64,000 bases of DNA, from contig CM077006.1 in the NCBI GenBank assembly GCA_039090855.1, positions 49,361,336 to 49,425,335 on the forward strand, read 5' to 3'. Positions within the stretch are counted from its first letter, which is position 1. Each line of letters opens with the position of its first letter. This stretch comes from Macrothele yani. Taxonomy: Eukaryota > Arthropoda > Arachnida > Araneae > Macrothelidae. The notes beneath the pieces are model-generated. The model was not told where the DNA came from. It did no database searches and saw only the letters and a program-made list of their open reading frames with translations. Shown here in pieces: positions 1-10,511 of the stretch. A program made the translations under genes and the position numbers.

Positions 1-306
1 ATCAGTCATAAGTGTCAATCATCGCCCAAAATGACCACTTTGAATAACAAAGCAAAGAGGAAAGCAACGTTTTCTGATGAGTAGGTTTATTCGTTCCAGC
101 CGCATTCGGTCAACACCCCCTTTAACTGAAAGCCTAACTACCTGTTTATGACGTCATCATAGGCCACCATATTTCCAGTGTTCGTCCTTCAATGATAATA
201 AGCTGAGGCTAAACACATGAAACAGTAGATGTCTACATATAGTCGTTGTTCATGGCATTTCGCGTCACAAAACTAACTGGGTTACCGATAAAATCCCTAA
301 TGTCTT
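1..306. other. No recognisable feature
   Basis: AT-rich sequence at the left edge. I see no coding frame, RNA or repeat family of this window in it. Confidence 0.5.
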
Positions 307-505
307 GATAATTAACACCGCAATCAGACATCTCTGAATTGACTGTATCTACTGTTCTTCACATAATATCAGTCACGTCAAAAAAACTTGAAAATTTCAT
401 TGTCCTGGAGCCATGAAATTTTCAAGTTTTCTGATGTAATTGATATTATGTGAAAAACAGTAAATACAGTCAATTCCTAGATGTCTGATTGCGGTGTTAA
501 TTATC
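307..505. repeat. Foldback (palindromic) element
   Basis: Two arms of about 93 bp (307-400 and 413-505) are near-perfect reverse complements around a 12-base loop (401-412). The outer ends read GATAATTAACACCG and CGGTGTTAATTATC. Such structures are typical of foldback MITEs. I see no clear target duplication. Short frames across it are not genes. Confidence 0.85.
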
Positions 506-960
506 GTGACGTATTTTCCACGCATTATGAGAAGAATATTTCTTCCACACTATATAACTGTCTTGGCTAGCAGTGTTGCCATTCTATTGATTTTGATTCT
601 GTTAGCTGATAGATTTTCTAACCTACTGATTTTTGTCTGCTTTAAGACAATCTACATACTGTATTTAGGGACACGCTGTAGAAAAATGTCTGCATTCTTT
701 CAGTACTCACCATCTACTGATCCAATAGATAAGACTCACCTCAGAATTGGTCATAAGAGAAGAAGGTGACAAAAACTGAAAATTATTCAACACTTTCTAC
801 CCATATTTTTTTCAATTTTGTACTGGTTGTTATGAAATACAGTATTTTTTTATTCTTGATAATTAATTAGTCTGTTATACGAAAATTTTCCCTAGTTTTG
901 TTAAAACGCAGAATATATCAGGAAAACATCTGATACGATATCTGCATTAATGATACTTTT
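506..960. other. No recognisable feature
   Basis: AT-rich stretch between the foldback and the first family-A element. A 91-codon frame that begins in the foldback arm (494-769) has no recognisable domain and I do not support it as a gene. Confidence 0.45.
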
Positions 961-1483
961 TTACGCTTTCCAACCGTAGGTTGAAGAAGAGTATATGATC
1001 CAGCTTTGTCTATCCGCACGATAACTCGCGTAAAAATGGTTCGATTTCGATGAAATTTTAGTATGTGGTAGGAGACAACCTGGGAACAAACCCTCTTGAA
1101 AATGGACGAAATGGGGTCAAAGGTCAACACATAGGAGCGGGATCCATTCTATCGCCCTTATGCGTCATAACTTATGTAAAAATGCTTCTATTGCGACAAA
1201 ACTTTATGATGTTGTTCCGGAGGTATACTGAACCGGTTGTGTTGAATATCATCGAAATGGGGTCAAAGGTCAGGGCACAGGAGCGAGATTTATTCCACAG
1301 TCATTATTATCATAACTTGACTAAAGAAGCTTTTATTGCGACAAAACTTTATCATGTTGTTCCGGAGGTATACTGAACCGGTTGTGTTGAATATCATCGA
1401 AATAGGGTCAAAGGTCAGGACGCAGTAGCGAGATTTATTACAAAGCCCTTATTCTCATAACTTGAGTACTGATTTCTGGTATG
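961..1483 (-). repeat. Family-A repeat, distal part of a split copy
   Basis: Family A is a dispersed element of this window. Its 3' end carries a short hairpin (CAACC-GTA-GGTTG) beside ACGCTTTCCAAC, and the other end carries GATACGCTTTCCAACA, so both ends share an inverted ACGCTTTCCAAC. The interior is built from degenerate ~110-170 bp units with the recurring words GACCTTTGACCCCATTTCG, ACTAAAATTTCATCGAAAT and CATACGACGCATAAGG-like blocks. This copy is on the minus strand and is cut by the Tc1-like element at 1484. It continues at 2912. Confidence 0.75.
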
Positions 1484-2911
1484 TACACTGGCGGAAAAAA
1501 ATCCCAACACCAAGAAGGGGTTGTGTTAGATAAACGACAGTTGGTAGGCGGTGAGAGTACATCTGTAAGATGACGTCTATGCAAATTTTGCGCTCGGCGC
1601 ATACGTGTGGCGCTAGTAGCGCCCCTCGGAACATACAAAGCAGGTTTGCTGTAAATACGCGCTGTAACGTTCGTGAGCGTTAGTTATAGTTGAGATTCGA
1701 CGTAGGGTGTTGATGTTAGTCAAGAATGCCTTTAAGAAGACGAAGAAGCCATTATCAACAGCTCACGGAGTTTGAACGAGGTCGTGTAATAGGGCTACGA
1801 GAAGGTGAATTTTCTTTCCGCAATATTGCAGAACGACTTGGCAGGAATGTAGCCACTGTGCATGATTGTTGGCAGCGGTGGTCAAGGGAAGGTACTGCCT
1901 CAAGAAGACCGGGTTCCGGCCAGCCACGTGGCACTACTGAGAGGGAAGACCGGCGTGTACGGCGTATGGCCGTGGCGCATCGTACTGCGTCTGCGGCTGC
2001 AATTCGAGCTGCAGTTGCCACCACAGTGACACAACAAACTGTTACAAATCGGTTACTTGAAGGACAGCTCCGAGCCAGACGCCCTGTAGCGTGCATTCCA
2101 CTTACTCCAAACCACTGCCGTTTGCGACGTCAGTGGTGTCAAGCTAGAGCTCATTGGAGGACGGAGTGGAGATCTGTTGTGTTTCTGATGAAAGCCGGTT
2201 CTGCCTGGGTGCCAGTGATGGCCGTGTGTTGGTTAGAAGGAGGCCAGGTGAGCGCCTGCAACCAACCTGTCTGCGGCCGAGACACACTGGACCTGCACCT
2301 AGAGTTATGATCTGGGGAGCAATTTCCTATGACAGCAGGAGCACTCTCGTGGTTATCCCACGCACCCTGACGGCACAGTTGTACGTCGGTCTGGTGATTC
2401 AACCTGTTGTGTTGCCATTCATGAACAGCATTCCAGGGGGTGTTTTCCAACAGTATAACGCTCACCCGCATACCGCTGTTGTAACCCAACATGCTCTACA
2501 GAATGTAGACATGTTGCCGTGGCCTGCTAGATCACCAGATCTTTCACCAATCGAGCATTATGGGGCATCATTGGACGACAACTCCAATGTCACCCCCAAC
2601 CAGCATTAACCGTCCCTGTATTGACCGACCAAGTGCAACAGGCATGGAACTCCATGCCACAAACTGACATCCAGCACCTGTACGACACAATGCATGAACG
2701 TTTGCGTGCTTGCATTCAACATTCTGGCGGTTACACCGGTTATTAATGTACCAGCATTTAACATTTAAAATGGCTCTTATCACGCTTACATTAAGCTGTG
2801 ATCTTGAAACCTTAATTGATTAAATATGTTACCTATACAAATGTATTGCCGCCATTTCATTCCTCTACAACTATTTTTTCGTGGTGTTTGGATTTTTTTG
2901 TCGTCAGTGTA
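1484..2911 (+). mobile_element. Tc1-like transposon, family 1, copy a
   Basis: A 1.43-kb element with terminal inverted repeats that begin TACACTGRCGG and run about 35 bp. TA dinucleotides sit at both ends (1484-1485 and 2910-2911), as expected for Tc1/mariner. It encodes one transposase (separate entry) and is inserted in the family-A element that resumes at 2912. The flanks read GGTATG and TGTTGG, against GGTATGTTGG in uninterrupted family-A copies. A second copy of this family lies at 33093-34515 in the opposite orientation. Confidence 0.9.
1726..2746 (+). pseudogene. Tc1-like transposase, two frameshifts
   Basis: DDE transposase of the Tc1 family, about 340 residues when intact. The N-terminal paired helix-turn-helix DNA-binding region is in the first frame from ATG 1726, which starts MPLRRRRSHYQQLTEFERG. 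One base is missing near 2185 just before the first catalytic motif (SDESRF), moving the rest to another frame. A second deletion follows SPIEH near 2558. The second catalytic motif reads QQYNAHPH where copy b has QQDNALPH, so the catalytic Asp is replaced by Tyr. The glycine-rich C-terminus (GGYTGY) ends at 2746. It is dead by both frame and active site. Confidence 0.9.
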
Positions 2912-2960
2912 TGTTGGAATGCGTATCATAACAATGCATTGCATGATTTTACTAACTTGT
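2912..2960 (-). repeat. Family-A repeat, proximal end of the split copy
   Basis: The sequence after the Tc1-like element resumes family A exactly: TGTTGGAATGCGTATCAT, then GCATTGCATGATTTTACTAA, the same outer end seen at 16714, 18668, 58918 and 59578. Confidence 0.75.
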
Positions 2961-3560
2961 TTGAGTATGGTACTTATTTAACATACTTTGGCAACATCTG
3001 TATATAAATAAGTAAGAAATATAAATCTACAGCGCAACTCTTTGTTTTTAGGAAGACAAGTGGGACAGATTCAGCTGTGTCTACGTTAAAAGGCAAATGC
3101 CGTGATTATTTACACCAATGTTATTAGTTTTAATGATCAACAGTATTTTATAAAGCTGATCATCAGTATTTTATAAAGCTGATCATCAGTAATATCTCAT
3201 AAAAAAGCGACTCTGGATTGTAGTGGTTTGAATTTTTATTTAGCGGTTTAAGTTTGTGGAGTACTGGTTTTAGTATGTGGAGACATACAGGAAGATTTTA
3301 GTGTTCCTTTATATTGAGATTACGTTGAACAACATTGCATTGTACATTACAATGGTAAGGCGGTGCATATTTCAAGCAAAAAACAATCTGATCTGACTTT
3401 TTTGAGCTCTGGTGTATACTGATTTCAGGTAACAGTCTATGGCAACACTGTTGACTAGTGACATAACTCAGTGCCGTCTTGACATTCGCTTCACCTTTGT
3501 AGTACGTCGCATATACTCATCTCCCTTGAGAAAGGGCTGGGATGGAATCATTAGTTTTCA
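2961..3560. other. No gene; SINE-like scrap at the end
   Basis: AT-rich with a direct 24-base duplication near 3143-3190 (ATAAAGCTGATCATCAGTA). From about 3460 it resembles the non-tRNA part of the SINE-A family, with a GTAGTACGTCGC-type end. No coding frame is supported. Confidence 0.4.
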
Positions 3561-3564
3561 GGTC

Positions 3565-3760
3565 AGCCTATAACGAAGTGAATTTCTCCGTCATTTTTAT
3601 CCGCGCGGGGTTCGAACCCGGGTCCCCTCATTCCGGAATAAGTTGCTCTACCAATTAAGCTACGCGGACATTTGTTCTGATTCCTATCTGCCTTTATGTC
3701 GTGTGCGTCCTGCTGGCAGGTACGTCACATCTCCTCTTCTGGTACGTTACATCATCTCCC
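3565..3760 (-). repeat. tRNA-derived SINE (family A1), copy 1
   Basis: The minus strand carries a tRNA-like head at 3599-3669. It has a seven-pair acceptor stem (GTCCGCG with CGCGGAT), a D arm GCTTAATTGGTAGAGC and a B box GGGTTCGAACCCC. The anticodon stem-loop has an indel that leaves a six-base loop, so this is not a working tRNA. The non-tRNA tail (TGCCAGCAGGACGC region) is shared with copies at 3904 and 25658. Confidence 0.75.
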
Positions 3761-3769
3761 CCTTCTTTT

Positions 3770-3800
3770 TCTTTTTTTTTTTTTTTTTTTTTTTTTCGAA
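3770..3800. repeat. Poly-T tract
   Basis: About 25 T residues between the two SINE-A1 copies, preceded by CTTTTTCTT. It may be the A tail of a minus-strand insertion. Confidence 0.6.
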
Positions 3801-3903
3801 GTGCTGGAGAAAGGATTCTCTTATTTTTCCTATCTCGCGGTGTGGAAATAACATCACACCAATGCGAGATTTTGAACGGTCGGGTCATCCGGATAGTTCG
3901 GGC

Positions 3904-4100
3904 GCCATTATAACGAAGTGAATTTCTCCGTCATTTTTATCCGCGCCGGGGTTCAAACCCGGGTCCCCTCATTCCGGAATAAGTTGCTCTGCCAATTAAG
4001 CTACGCGGACATTTGTTCTGATTCCTATCTGCCTTTATGTCGTTTGCGTCCTGCTGGCAGGTACGTCACATCTCCTCTCCTGGTACGTTACAAGCCGGCA
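3904..4100 (-). repeat. tRNA-derived SINE (family A1), copy 2
   Basis: Nearly identical to the copy 340 bp upstream, with the tRNA-like part at 3939-4010 and the same downstream tail. The close spacing and shared flank suggest a direct duplication of one insertion rather than two independent ones. Confidence 0.7.
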
Positions 4101-4248
4101 AACCATTATTTGAAGTAGCTCGCTGTAGTAGACGGAATTCTGAATAATTTCAGACGATGTGTGGAAGAACCATCATCCATTTTTCCAAGCAAGGAACGAA
4201 TTTTCATTATTTCCAGACGATATGTGGAAGGAAAAATCACACATTTTT

Positions 4249-4462
4249 TTTATTGGAGGTTTAACGACTACCGTGAGCAACTCGGGGGGGGAGGCTATAA
4301 GCACTCGTCTGTCCCTAATTTAGGGCCACTGGTTCCAGGGAAGGGATAGAGCCAGTGCCATAAGACAAACACAACATCCATGCCTCACCGGGATTCGAAC
4401 CCGGTCCCATCTCGGACGAATGGTCAGAAGCCATCACTTAAACCACTGCGCCACTGGAGCGG
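4249..4462 (-). repeat. tRNA-derived SINE (family B)
   Basis: On the minus strand a tRNA-like head (A box GTGGCGCAGTGG, B box GGGTTCGAATCCC) is followed by a body with CACGGTAG-type sequence and an A-rich end. The copy is bracketed by an 11-bp duplication CACACATTTTT at 4238-4248 and 4463-4473, the mark of target-primed insertion. Other family-B copies lie at 13248, 20758 and 51660. Confidence 0.85.
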
Positions 4463-4479
4463 CACACATTTTTCGAAGA

Positions 4480-4625
4480 ACTGTGACGTACTACAGAGGT
4501 AAAGCATGTGTCAAGACGACAAATCTGAAGCGATACATTACGTCGGTGTAGCTTAGTTGGGAGAGCAACTTACACCGGAGTGAAGAGGAGCGAATAAATT
4601 TCTGTTTTCACATTGGCGCCCAAAC
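4480..4625 (+). repeat. tRNA-derived SINE (family A2), copy 1
   Basis: A head (GTGACGTACTACAGAGGT, then AGACGACAAATCTG) leads into a tRNA-like block with GTGTAGCTTAGTTGGGAGAG and a decayed B box. The copy at 4745 repeats the same order. It is a diverged tRNA relative, not a functional tRNA. Confidence 0.6.
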
Positions 4626-4744
4626 GTTAAAACGGACTACTGGCAGATGGGTTCTTCGAAAAATGTGTGATTCGTTCCACACATCATCTGGAATCAATGA
4701 AAGGTTCCTTCTTCTCTTCAAAACATATATAATAAGAGGTAGAT

Positions 4745-4900
4745 GATGTGGCGTACTACAGAGGTGAGGTACGTGTCAAGACGACAAATCTGCAGCGATA
4801 CATTCCGTCAGTGTAGCTCAGTCGGTTAGAGCAACTCACTCCGGAGCGAGGAGACGCTGATTTGATCCACGTCACCGACAAATTCCTGTTTTCAAAACCC
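4745..4900 (+). repeat. tRNA-derived SINE (family A2), copy 2
   Basis: Same head as the preceding copy, then GTGTAGCTCAGTCGGTTAGA and a B-box-like GATTTGATCC. The tRNA-like core is better preserved than in copy 1. Confidence 0.65.
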
Positions 4901-4929
4901 AACGAACAGTAGATCCATTTCCACAATCA

Positions 4930-5095
4930 GGCTCCAATGTGAAAACAAATCTGTCTGCGGCGGAGCTCGAACCCGTATTCGTTTGCTCTGGATCCGAATG
5001 CTCTCTTAATTAAGCTGCACCGTCGGAATTTAAGGATGGAAAATCTGCAACTATGCCGTCTTGAGCTTTACCTCTGTAGTATGTCACAATGGTTA
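4930..5095 (-). repeat. tRNA-derived SINE (family A2), inverted copy
   Basis: Reverse-strand copy. The B box appears as GAGCTCGAACCCG, the A-box region as CTTAATTAAGCTGCACCG, and the head as CTTTACCTCTGTAGTATG. Confidence 0.55.
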
Positions 5096-5099
5096 ATGA

Positions 5100-6440
5100 A
5101 TATTATGAGCAAATAAAAAAATCCATTATTTTTTGGTCTGAACGCTTTAGAGCAATCGATTTTTTGGATAATAATCGATCTTCTGGTAATCGATGATGTA
5201 CTGTGTCATGATGGCAACTGAAGCAGGAGGTAATCTATTCCTGATCGTGGGTTTTAATTTGCTCTATTATTTTATGGTTGGAAAAGTTTTGCGTAAAGAG
5301 GATTCTAGGCTTCATTTTCACAGAGAAGTTTTAATTTGTGAGAGGAGTGGAGTAAAACGGCTCTCCAGATTGCTTCCGAACACAGACAAGCGTGGGGCTG
5401 GAATAAATGCCGAATCGTAGGAGAAAAGTAGTTTGTAGGAAACTATCGACTAAAGAAAATCAGTCTACGAACTTTTTTATGGGGTCACAAGCAAATCGTA
5501 TAAACGTTAAAAATAAATTTCTTCTAATCACGAGAGCTGTGTATCTGAAGTTTCGAAAGCATCAAGCGGTTTATGGCTGTTCCAAATGCGTGCTTCACTG
5601 CCTCATCAGAAAATCAATTGAAGCTCAGATCATCTAAGCAACTTGGACGAAGATAATGGAATTCCATTTAACAGCGTCTGAACACACCTTCGGCAAACGG
5701 TGCACAATGGTTTCTCCGCTTCGACATCGAACACAAAACATTTCCAGTGTAAGCGGAGAACGCTGTGCAGTGCCCGGAATTGCGTCTGAGGATTCATTTT
5801 CAATTTTGTGGCACTATACACCATCAATTCAATGTTCGGCCAGGCATTAACGTGACAAAGATTATTTCGGCGGTCGCTGAAACCAGCGTTTGTACTTCGG
5901 GAATAGTACTTCGAGAAAATCTTCGTAATGTCGGCACACTGCCTTTTCGAGGCAAGCGTCTTAATCGAATCAGCTCTGTTAAAAGCAGCGTTTGCTTCGA
6001 TGCTTCAAGAAACATTGGTTGAAATAAACATTTCAAATTTAAAATAAGTATTCGAAGACCTACATTTTTTAACCACACTTTTTTCGCTATGGGAATTAAA
6101 GCAAACATTTCTTACTCTTCTCTGGGGAGATACTGAAATCAGTTAAAATAGAAATATTGTGAATTTCAAAACATGAAACTAAGACAGCTAAGTTTGCCAT
6201 CAGTTAAATAAATTATATACTGAGAATTTAATCAAAGCTTAAATCAGGAAAAATGATGAAAGGCGAAGAATCGAAATAGTGTGCATTCATAAAAATGAAA
6301 GCTATTTTATCTAATTTTAAAAGATGTTTTCACCTTAGATTCAGAAACACTGAATGTTAATTTTAATATTTCCTGATACCTGGTTGCTAAAGTTAAACCT
6401 TTCACATAGATCGGACAAATTACTTGAACGAATCTAAAAC
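5100..6440. other. No recognisable gene or repeat
   Basis: Apparently single-copy AT-rich sequence. Several frames of 60-95 codons overlap on both strands at 5193-6108, but none shows a known domain or a stand-out codon pattern. I leave them unannotated. Confidence 0.45.
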
Positions 6441-6444
6441 GTAG

Positions 6445-7925
6445 GCAACTAGAAGATTGCAATTGCAAATATCTCAAAAAATTTCGAATACAAGTATCCT
6501 TGAACAAAGATGGACTTGAGCAATTATTAGAAGAATGCAATTGCATACATCTCAAAAATTTCAAAGTATCGTTGAGCAAAGAGTAATTTGGAAAACTAGA
6601 AGAATGCAACTGCACACATCTGAAAAATTTCAAATGCAAGTATACTTGAACAAAACTGGGCTTGGGCAATTAGAAGAATGCAATTGCACAGATCTCAAAA
6701 ATTTCGAATGAAAGAATCCTTGAAAGAAAACAGACTTGGGCAATTAGACGAATGCAATTGGACACGTCTCAGAAATTCTCGAATACAACTATACTTGTAC
6801 AAAGAGGGACTTGGGCCATTAGAATAATGAAATTTCCACACGTCTCAAAATGTTTTCGAATGCAACTGTACTTGGACAAAGAGGGACTATGGGCAATTAA
6901 AAGATTGAAATTGCACACATCTCAAGAATTCCGAATGAAAGTGCTCTTGAACAAAGAGTAATTTAGGGAATTATAAAAATGCAACTGCAGATGGTTAAAT
7001 CGCTGTGCACTCTGTGGGAGGCGGACGTTTCAGACGGGTGTTCGAATCCCGCTCCTGTCGGCCATCTAGTCTGTGGTTTTTCCGGGGTTTTCCGCAGACT
7101 CCCTCCCTGTATTTGGGGACGCGAATGCGTAGATAATTATCTGTGAAGTCGGTCTCGGAAGCACTTTGTCCTTGGTCTTCCCGATTGAGGGTTGGGCGTG
7201 GGGCTGACGACCCCGCCTCGTAAAAAAACCTCTCGTTACGAAATCACCTAAAAACACTCTTTGAGAAGGCCAAGGCCCGCACGGGACTGTCGAGTCTTTG
7301 AAGAAGAAGATAAAAAGGCAATTGCACACATCTTAAAATATTTGAAATGGAAGTATCCTTGAACAAAGAGCGACTTGGGTAGTTTGAAGAATGCAATTGC
7401 ATACATCTCAAAAATTTCGAAAGAAAGTGTCCTTGAACAAAGAGTAATTTGGAAAACTAGAAGAACGCAATGGCATATATCTGAAAAATTTCACATGCAA
7501 GTATACTTGAACAAAGATGGACTTGGGCAATTAGAAGAATGCAATTACACACATCTCGAAAATTTTCGAATGCAACTATACTTGGATAAAGAGGGACTTG
7601 GGTAACTAGAAGATTGCAATTGCACACATCTCAAAAATTTCGAATGCAAAATTTCGAATGCAACCCTTGAACAAAGAGTAAATTACGGAATTATAAAAAT
7701 ACAATTGCGCACATCTCAAAATATTTCGAATGAAAATATCCTTGAACAAAGAAGGACTTATGCAATTAAAAGAATGCAACTGTACACATCTCAAAAGACT
7801 TTCAATGCTCGTGTCCTTGAAAAAACAGCAAATGGTGCAATGAGGAGAATGTTGCTACCCACATCTAAAAAAATTCGGATGCAAGTATCCTTAAAATGTT
7901 CGAATTTAAGATTTCTGAAAGGCCA
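6445..7925. repeat. 75-bp minisatellite array
   Basis: About 16 degenerate units with a period near 75 bp. Each contains GAATGCAATTGCACACATCT, then a TTTCGAATGCAAGTATCCTT-like block and GAACAAAGAGGGACTTGGG. The array is interrupted by a SINE at about 6985-7312. Frames read across the units are repeat shadows, not proteins. It ends at a poly-A tract near 7939. Confidence 0.9.
6985..7312 (+). repeat. tRNA-derived SINE (family D) inside the minisatellite
   Basis: The tRNA-like head contains a B box GTGTTCGAATCCCGC near 7038. It is followed by a long body with TCTGTGGTTTTTCCGGGG and a GAAGAAGAAGAT end. Minisatellite units flank it on both sides. A fragment of the same family lies at 18680-18770. 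Confidence 0.75.
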
Positions 7926-7974
7926 TTTGTTAGTTCAAAAAAAAAAAAAAAAAAAAAATTATTGGAGTGCCCTA

Positions 7975-8485
7975 AAATGGCATTAGTAAGCTAAGCAAAA
8001 TAAGTATAATGCCGGGAAAATTGGGTAGATATACACCAGTAATACTAATAAAACGCTGAAATCCGTTTTTATTGGTGCAATATGACAAAAACTAGAACAA
8101 AACGCTAGCTTTCGCCACCACGGGTGGCTTCTTCTGGCAGAAGTACAGTATTATTCAAATTGTGGCGAAAGCTAGCGTTTTGTTCTAGTTTTTGTAATAT
8201 TACACCAATAAAAACGAATTTCAGCGTTTTATAAGTAGAATGCGTTGTCAGTTCAACAAAATGAGTAGAAGAGTCCTAAAATGATATTGGTAAGCTGAAC
8301 ATAATAAGTAGAATGTGTTCAGTATAATAAGTTGAATGTAAGTTCAACAAAATAGGTAGAAGAGTCCTAAAATGGCATTTGTGAGCTGAACAAAAAAAGT
8401 TGAATGCGTTGTCAGCTCAACAAAATGAGTAGAAGTGTCCTTAAATAGCATTGGTGAGCTCAGCAAATTGAATAGAATGCGTTGT
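7975..8485. repeat. Short tandem repeat of GTCCTAAAATGGCATT units
   Basis: Units of roughly 60-75 bp repeat the words AGAGTCCTAAAATGGCATT, GAGCTGAACAAAA and AGAATGCGTTGTCAG. The array is split by a foldback element at 8050-8230. Confidence 0.7.
8050..8230. repeat. Foldback (palindromic) element
   Basis: Arms 8050-8118 and 8162-8230 are reverse complements with few mismatches. The ends read AAAACGCTGAAAT and ATTTCAGCGTTTT. The loop holds a smaller hairpin (CCACGGGTGG). It sits inside a short tandem array, which gives its edges. Confidence 0.85.
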
Positions 8486-8764
8486 GTGGATCACATGCTA
8501 AGAAATCAGGAATAGTAAATCATCCTAAAACTCACACAGAGGATATAGCTCTTCTGCTATAGACAAAGCTGTCCACAAATTTAAGTAACCGAAGCCTGTC
8601 TGCTCGTTCACGCCAAAAGACCTACCAGTATGAACGCATTGGGCGGTTATCCCATTTGCTCCTCAGATTTGTTTCGGAATTTCAAAAGTTTTAATTGATT
8701 TCAAAGTTATTTTCGAACCCCTAAACAAGGTGAATTTTTACGGATCAAAAGATTGCATCGAAGA

Positions 8765-9132
8765 CATAAATTCCGGGGTAATTTATCAGATAACTTGTGA
8801 ATGACGACTTTCATGTATAGGACAGACTCGCAGGGCTTTAAGTTTCCGTGTGAAGGAACACAAGACTTGCGTACGGAACAATGAACTGAACAAGTCATCA
8901 ATAGCCCAACATTGTAATGAAAACAACTATAAATTTTTATTTGGGAACACGACACTTATTTGATAAACCAGATTCGACTATCAAGCTTAATATATTAGAA
9001 GCTTTCCACATGTACCGAAACTCTTCATGGCTTATCAACGACATGACGTCTACTCCATTTCTTTCAAGCGCGTGGAAACAACTCATCAAAATCCGTGCTT
9101 ATCAGAACTCTAATGATGTCACAATGCTTTGA
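8765..9132 (+). pseudogene. Penelope-like GIY-YIG endonuclease remnant
   Basis: Conceptual translation on the plus strand gives GVIYQITC, then CIGQTRRALSFRVKEHK, RNNELNKSSIAQHC and, after another frame change, STIKLNILEAFHMY. This is the order of a GIY-YIG nuclease domain as found at the C-terminus of Penelope-like retroelements. The GVIY and IGQT blocks, the Arg of the FRVKEH helix and the downstream His-containing segment are visible. A frameshift near 8815 separates the first two blocks, and a stop follows near 8962. No reverse transcriptase was found upstream, so this is a 5'-truncated, dead copy. Confidence 0.7.
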
Positions 9133-9134
9133 AT

Positions 9135-10020
9135 GTTTACTCTCTATTCGTCAAGATGATGCCGAGCCAAACACTCTGCGAAACGAAAGTCGATGTTAAT
9201 AAAACATTTTAATTGTGAATAAACATTGAAAATTTGTTCTACCTAAAACTCACCTTGGAAACCGAAATCAGAAAAATGAAAAGAGGAGGACTAAAAACTA
9301 ATTTTACAGAGAGCTCACAATTAATGGAAAATTCGTATGATCAGTTCATCTGAATCCCACAGAGATACGTTGTGCATCGACATAGGGACTCTAATAAATA
9401 CAATCATCTGCCGCTAGTGGATTTCTATGGCCGCGCAGTGATAGTATTAGGTTGTTTTTCTAACAGCCGGGTCTCTAAATATCAGATAAATTGTACTGTC
9501 GATATTTGAAATATGTTTCATAGTATTGTGATGTGTAGACATACGGACAGAATGGTCTTGTTTTCACGTTGAGCACTGATGAAAAACCGAGTGTTCCTTG
9601 CTTTCTGGTTTTGTCTTCCTAGTTGATACGATGCACTACACCAACGAACTGAGCATTTCAAGGTGCCGATGGGTTATTTTGAAAAAAAAATTTGTACTTA
9701 CACTGTGTTATTTTAATCCCAAAAGCACTCATTCGTTTGCTAAAATTTTGACTCTCCCATACCCAAAATTTAGGCTTCCTTACTTGACTGGGTATGCAAG
9801 TAGAATAAACAGGGAGAACCCAAATTTCAGTAGCAATAGTCCCACTATTAAAGCCGTCTTTGATTCATTAAGTCTAAGTTTTGCCGATTATGAAGATGAG
9901 AACAGTATTTATCTAATCTTCTACCTGGTTCCTATTTTGAAGCCTGATATAGAAAACTATTTTCCAAAAATTCAGCTTTAAATTATAGAATTTCCGTATC
10001 ATTAGAATTTTAAATTTATG
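9135..10020. other. No recognised gene; one 127-codon frame
   Basis: AT-rich, apparently unique. The longest frame, 9598-9981 on the plus strand, has no domain I recognise and is not supported as a gene. Confidence 0.4.
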
Positions 10021-10480
10021 AAAAAACTTTATAACCAAAACAGTTACTGAGATACAACAGCTAAATGCAATGGAAAAAGAGAAAAAATTCCATTATGACG
10101 GAAGAAGTTACTATGATAGGGCACAACAAATCGTTAGGCAAATGAAAAAAAGATTTTTTATAACAGAAAAAATTCTGCGATATAACACAGTGTAAACGCT
10201 AGGGAAATTAAAAAAAAACCGTTTGTCTGAAGTAATTACTGTACTACAGAACAGCGGAAACGCAAAGATGGTGAAAAATATCCTTTATAATTTCAGCAAT
10301 TACTGTGATGTAGGATAGTAAAACGCAAAGAAAATAAGAACAAAAATCATTTATAGCAAAATATGGCCAAGGCAGATGCCAGCGCGACATGAAGGCAGAG
10401 GGTGCTAAGAAATTCAAAAACATGCTGGAGTAACAACGTGAGGGAGACTGGCTCAAGGCAGACCGTTATGGAGGAAATTT

Positions 10481-10511
<31 letters not shown>

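Noticed and set aside
961..2960. Helitron
   Set aside because: A 3' hairpin is present, but there is no CTRR terminus, the two ends share an inverted repeat, and no Rep/helicase is seen.
3599..4010. Functional tRNA genes
   Set aside because: The anticodon arm has a six-base loop, the same tail follows each copy, and copies are dispersed: SINE heads.
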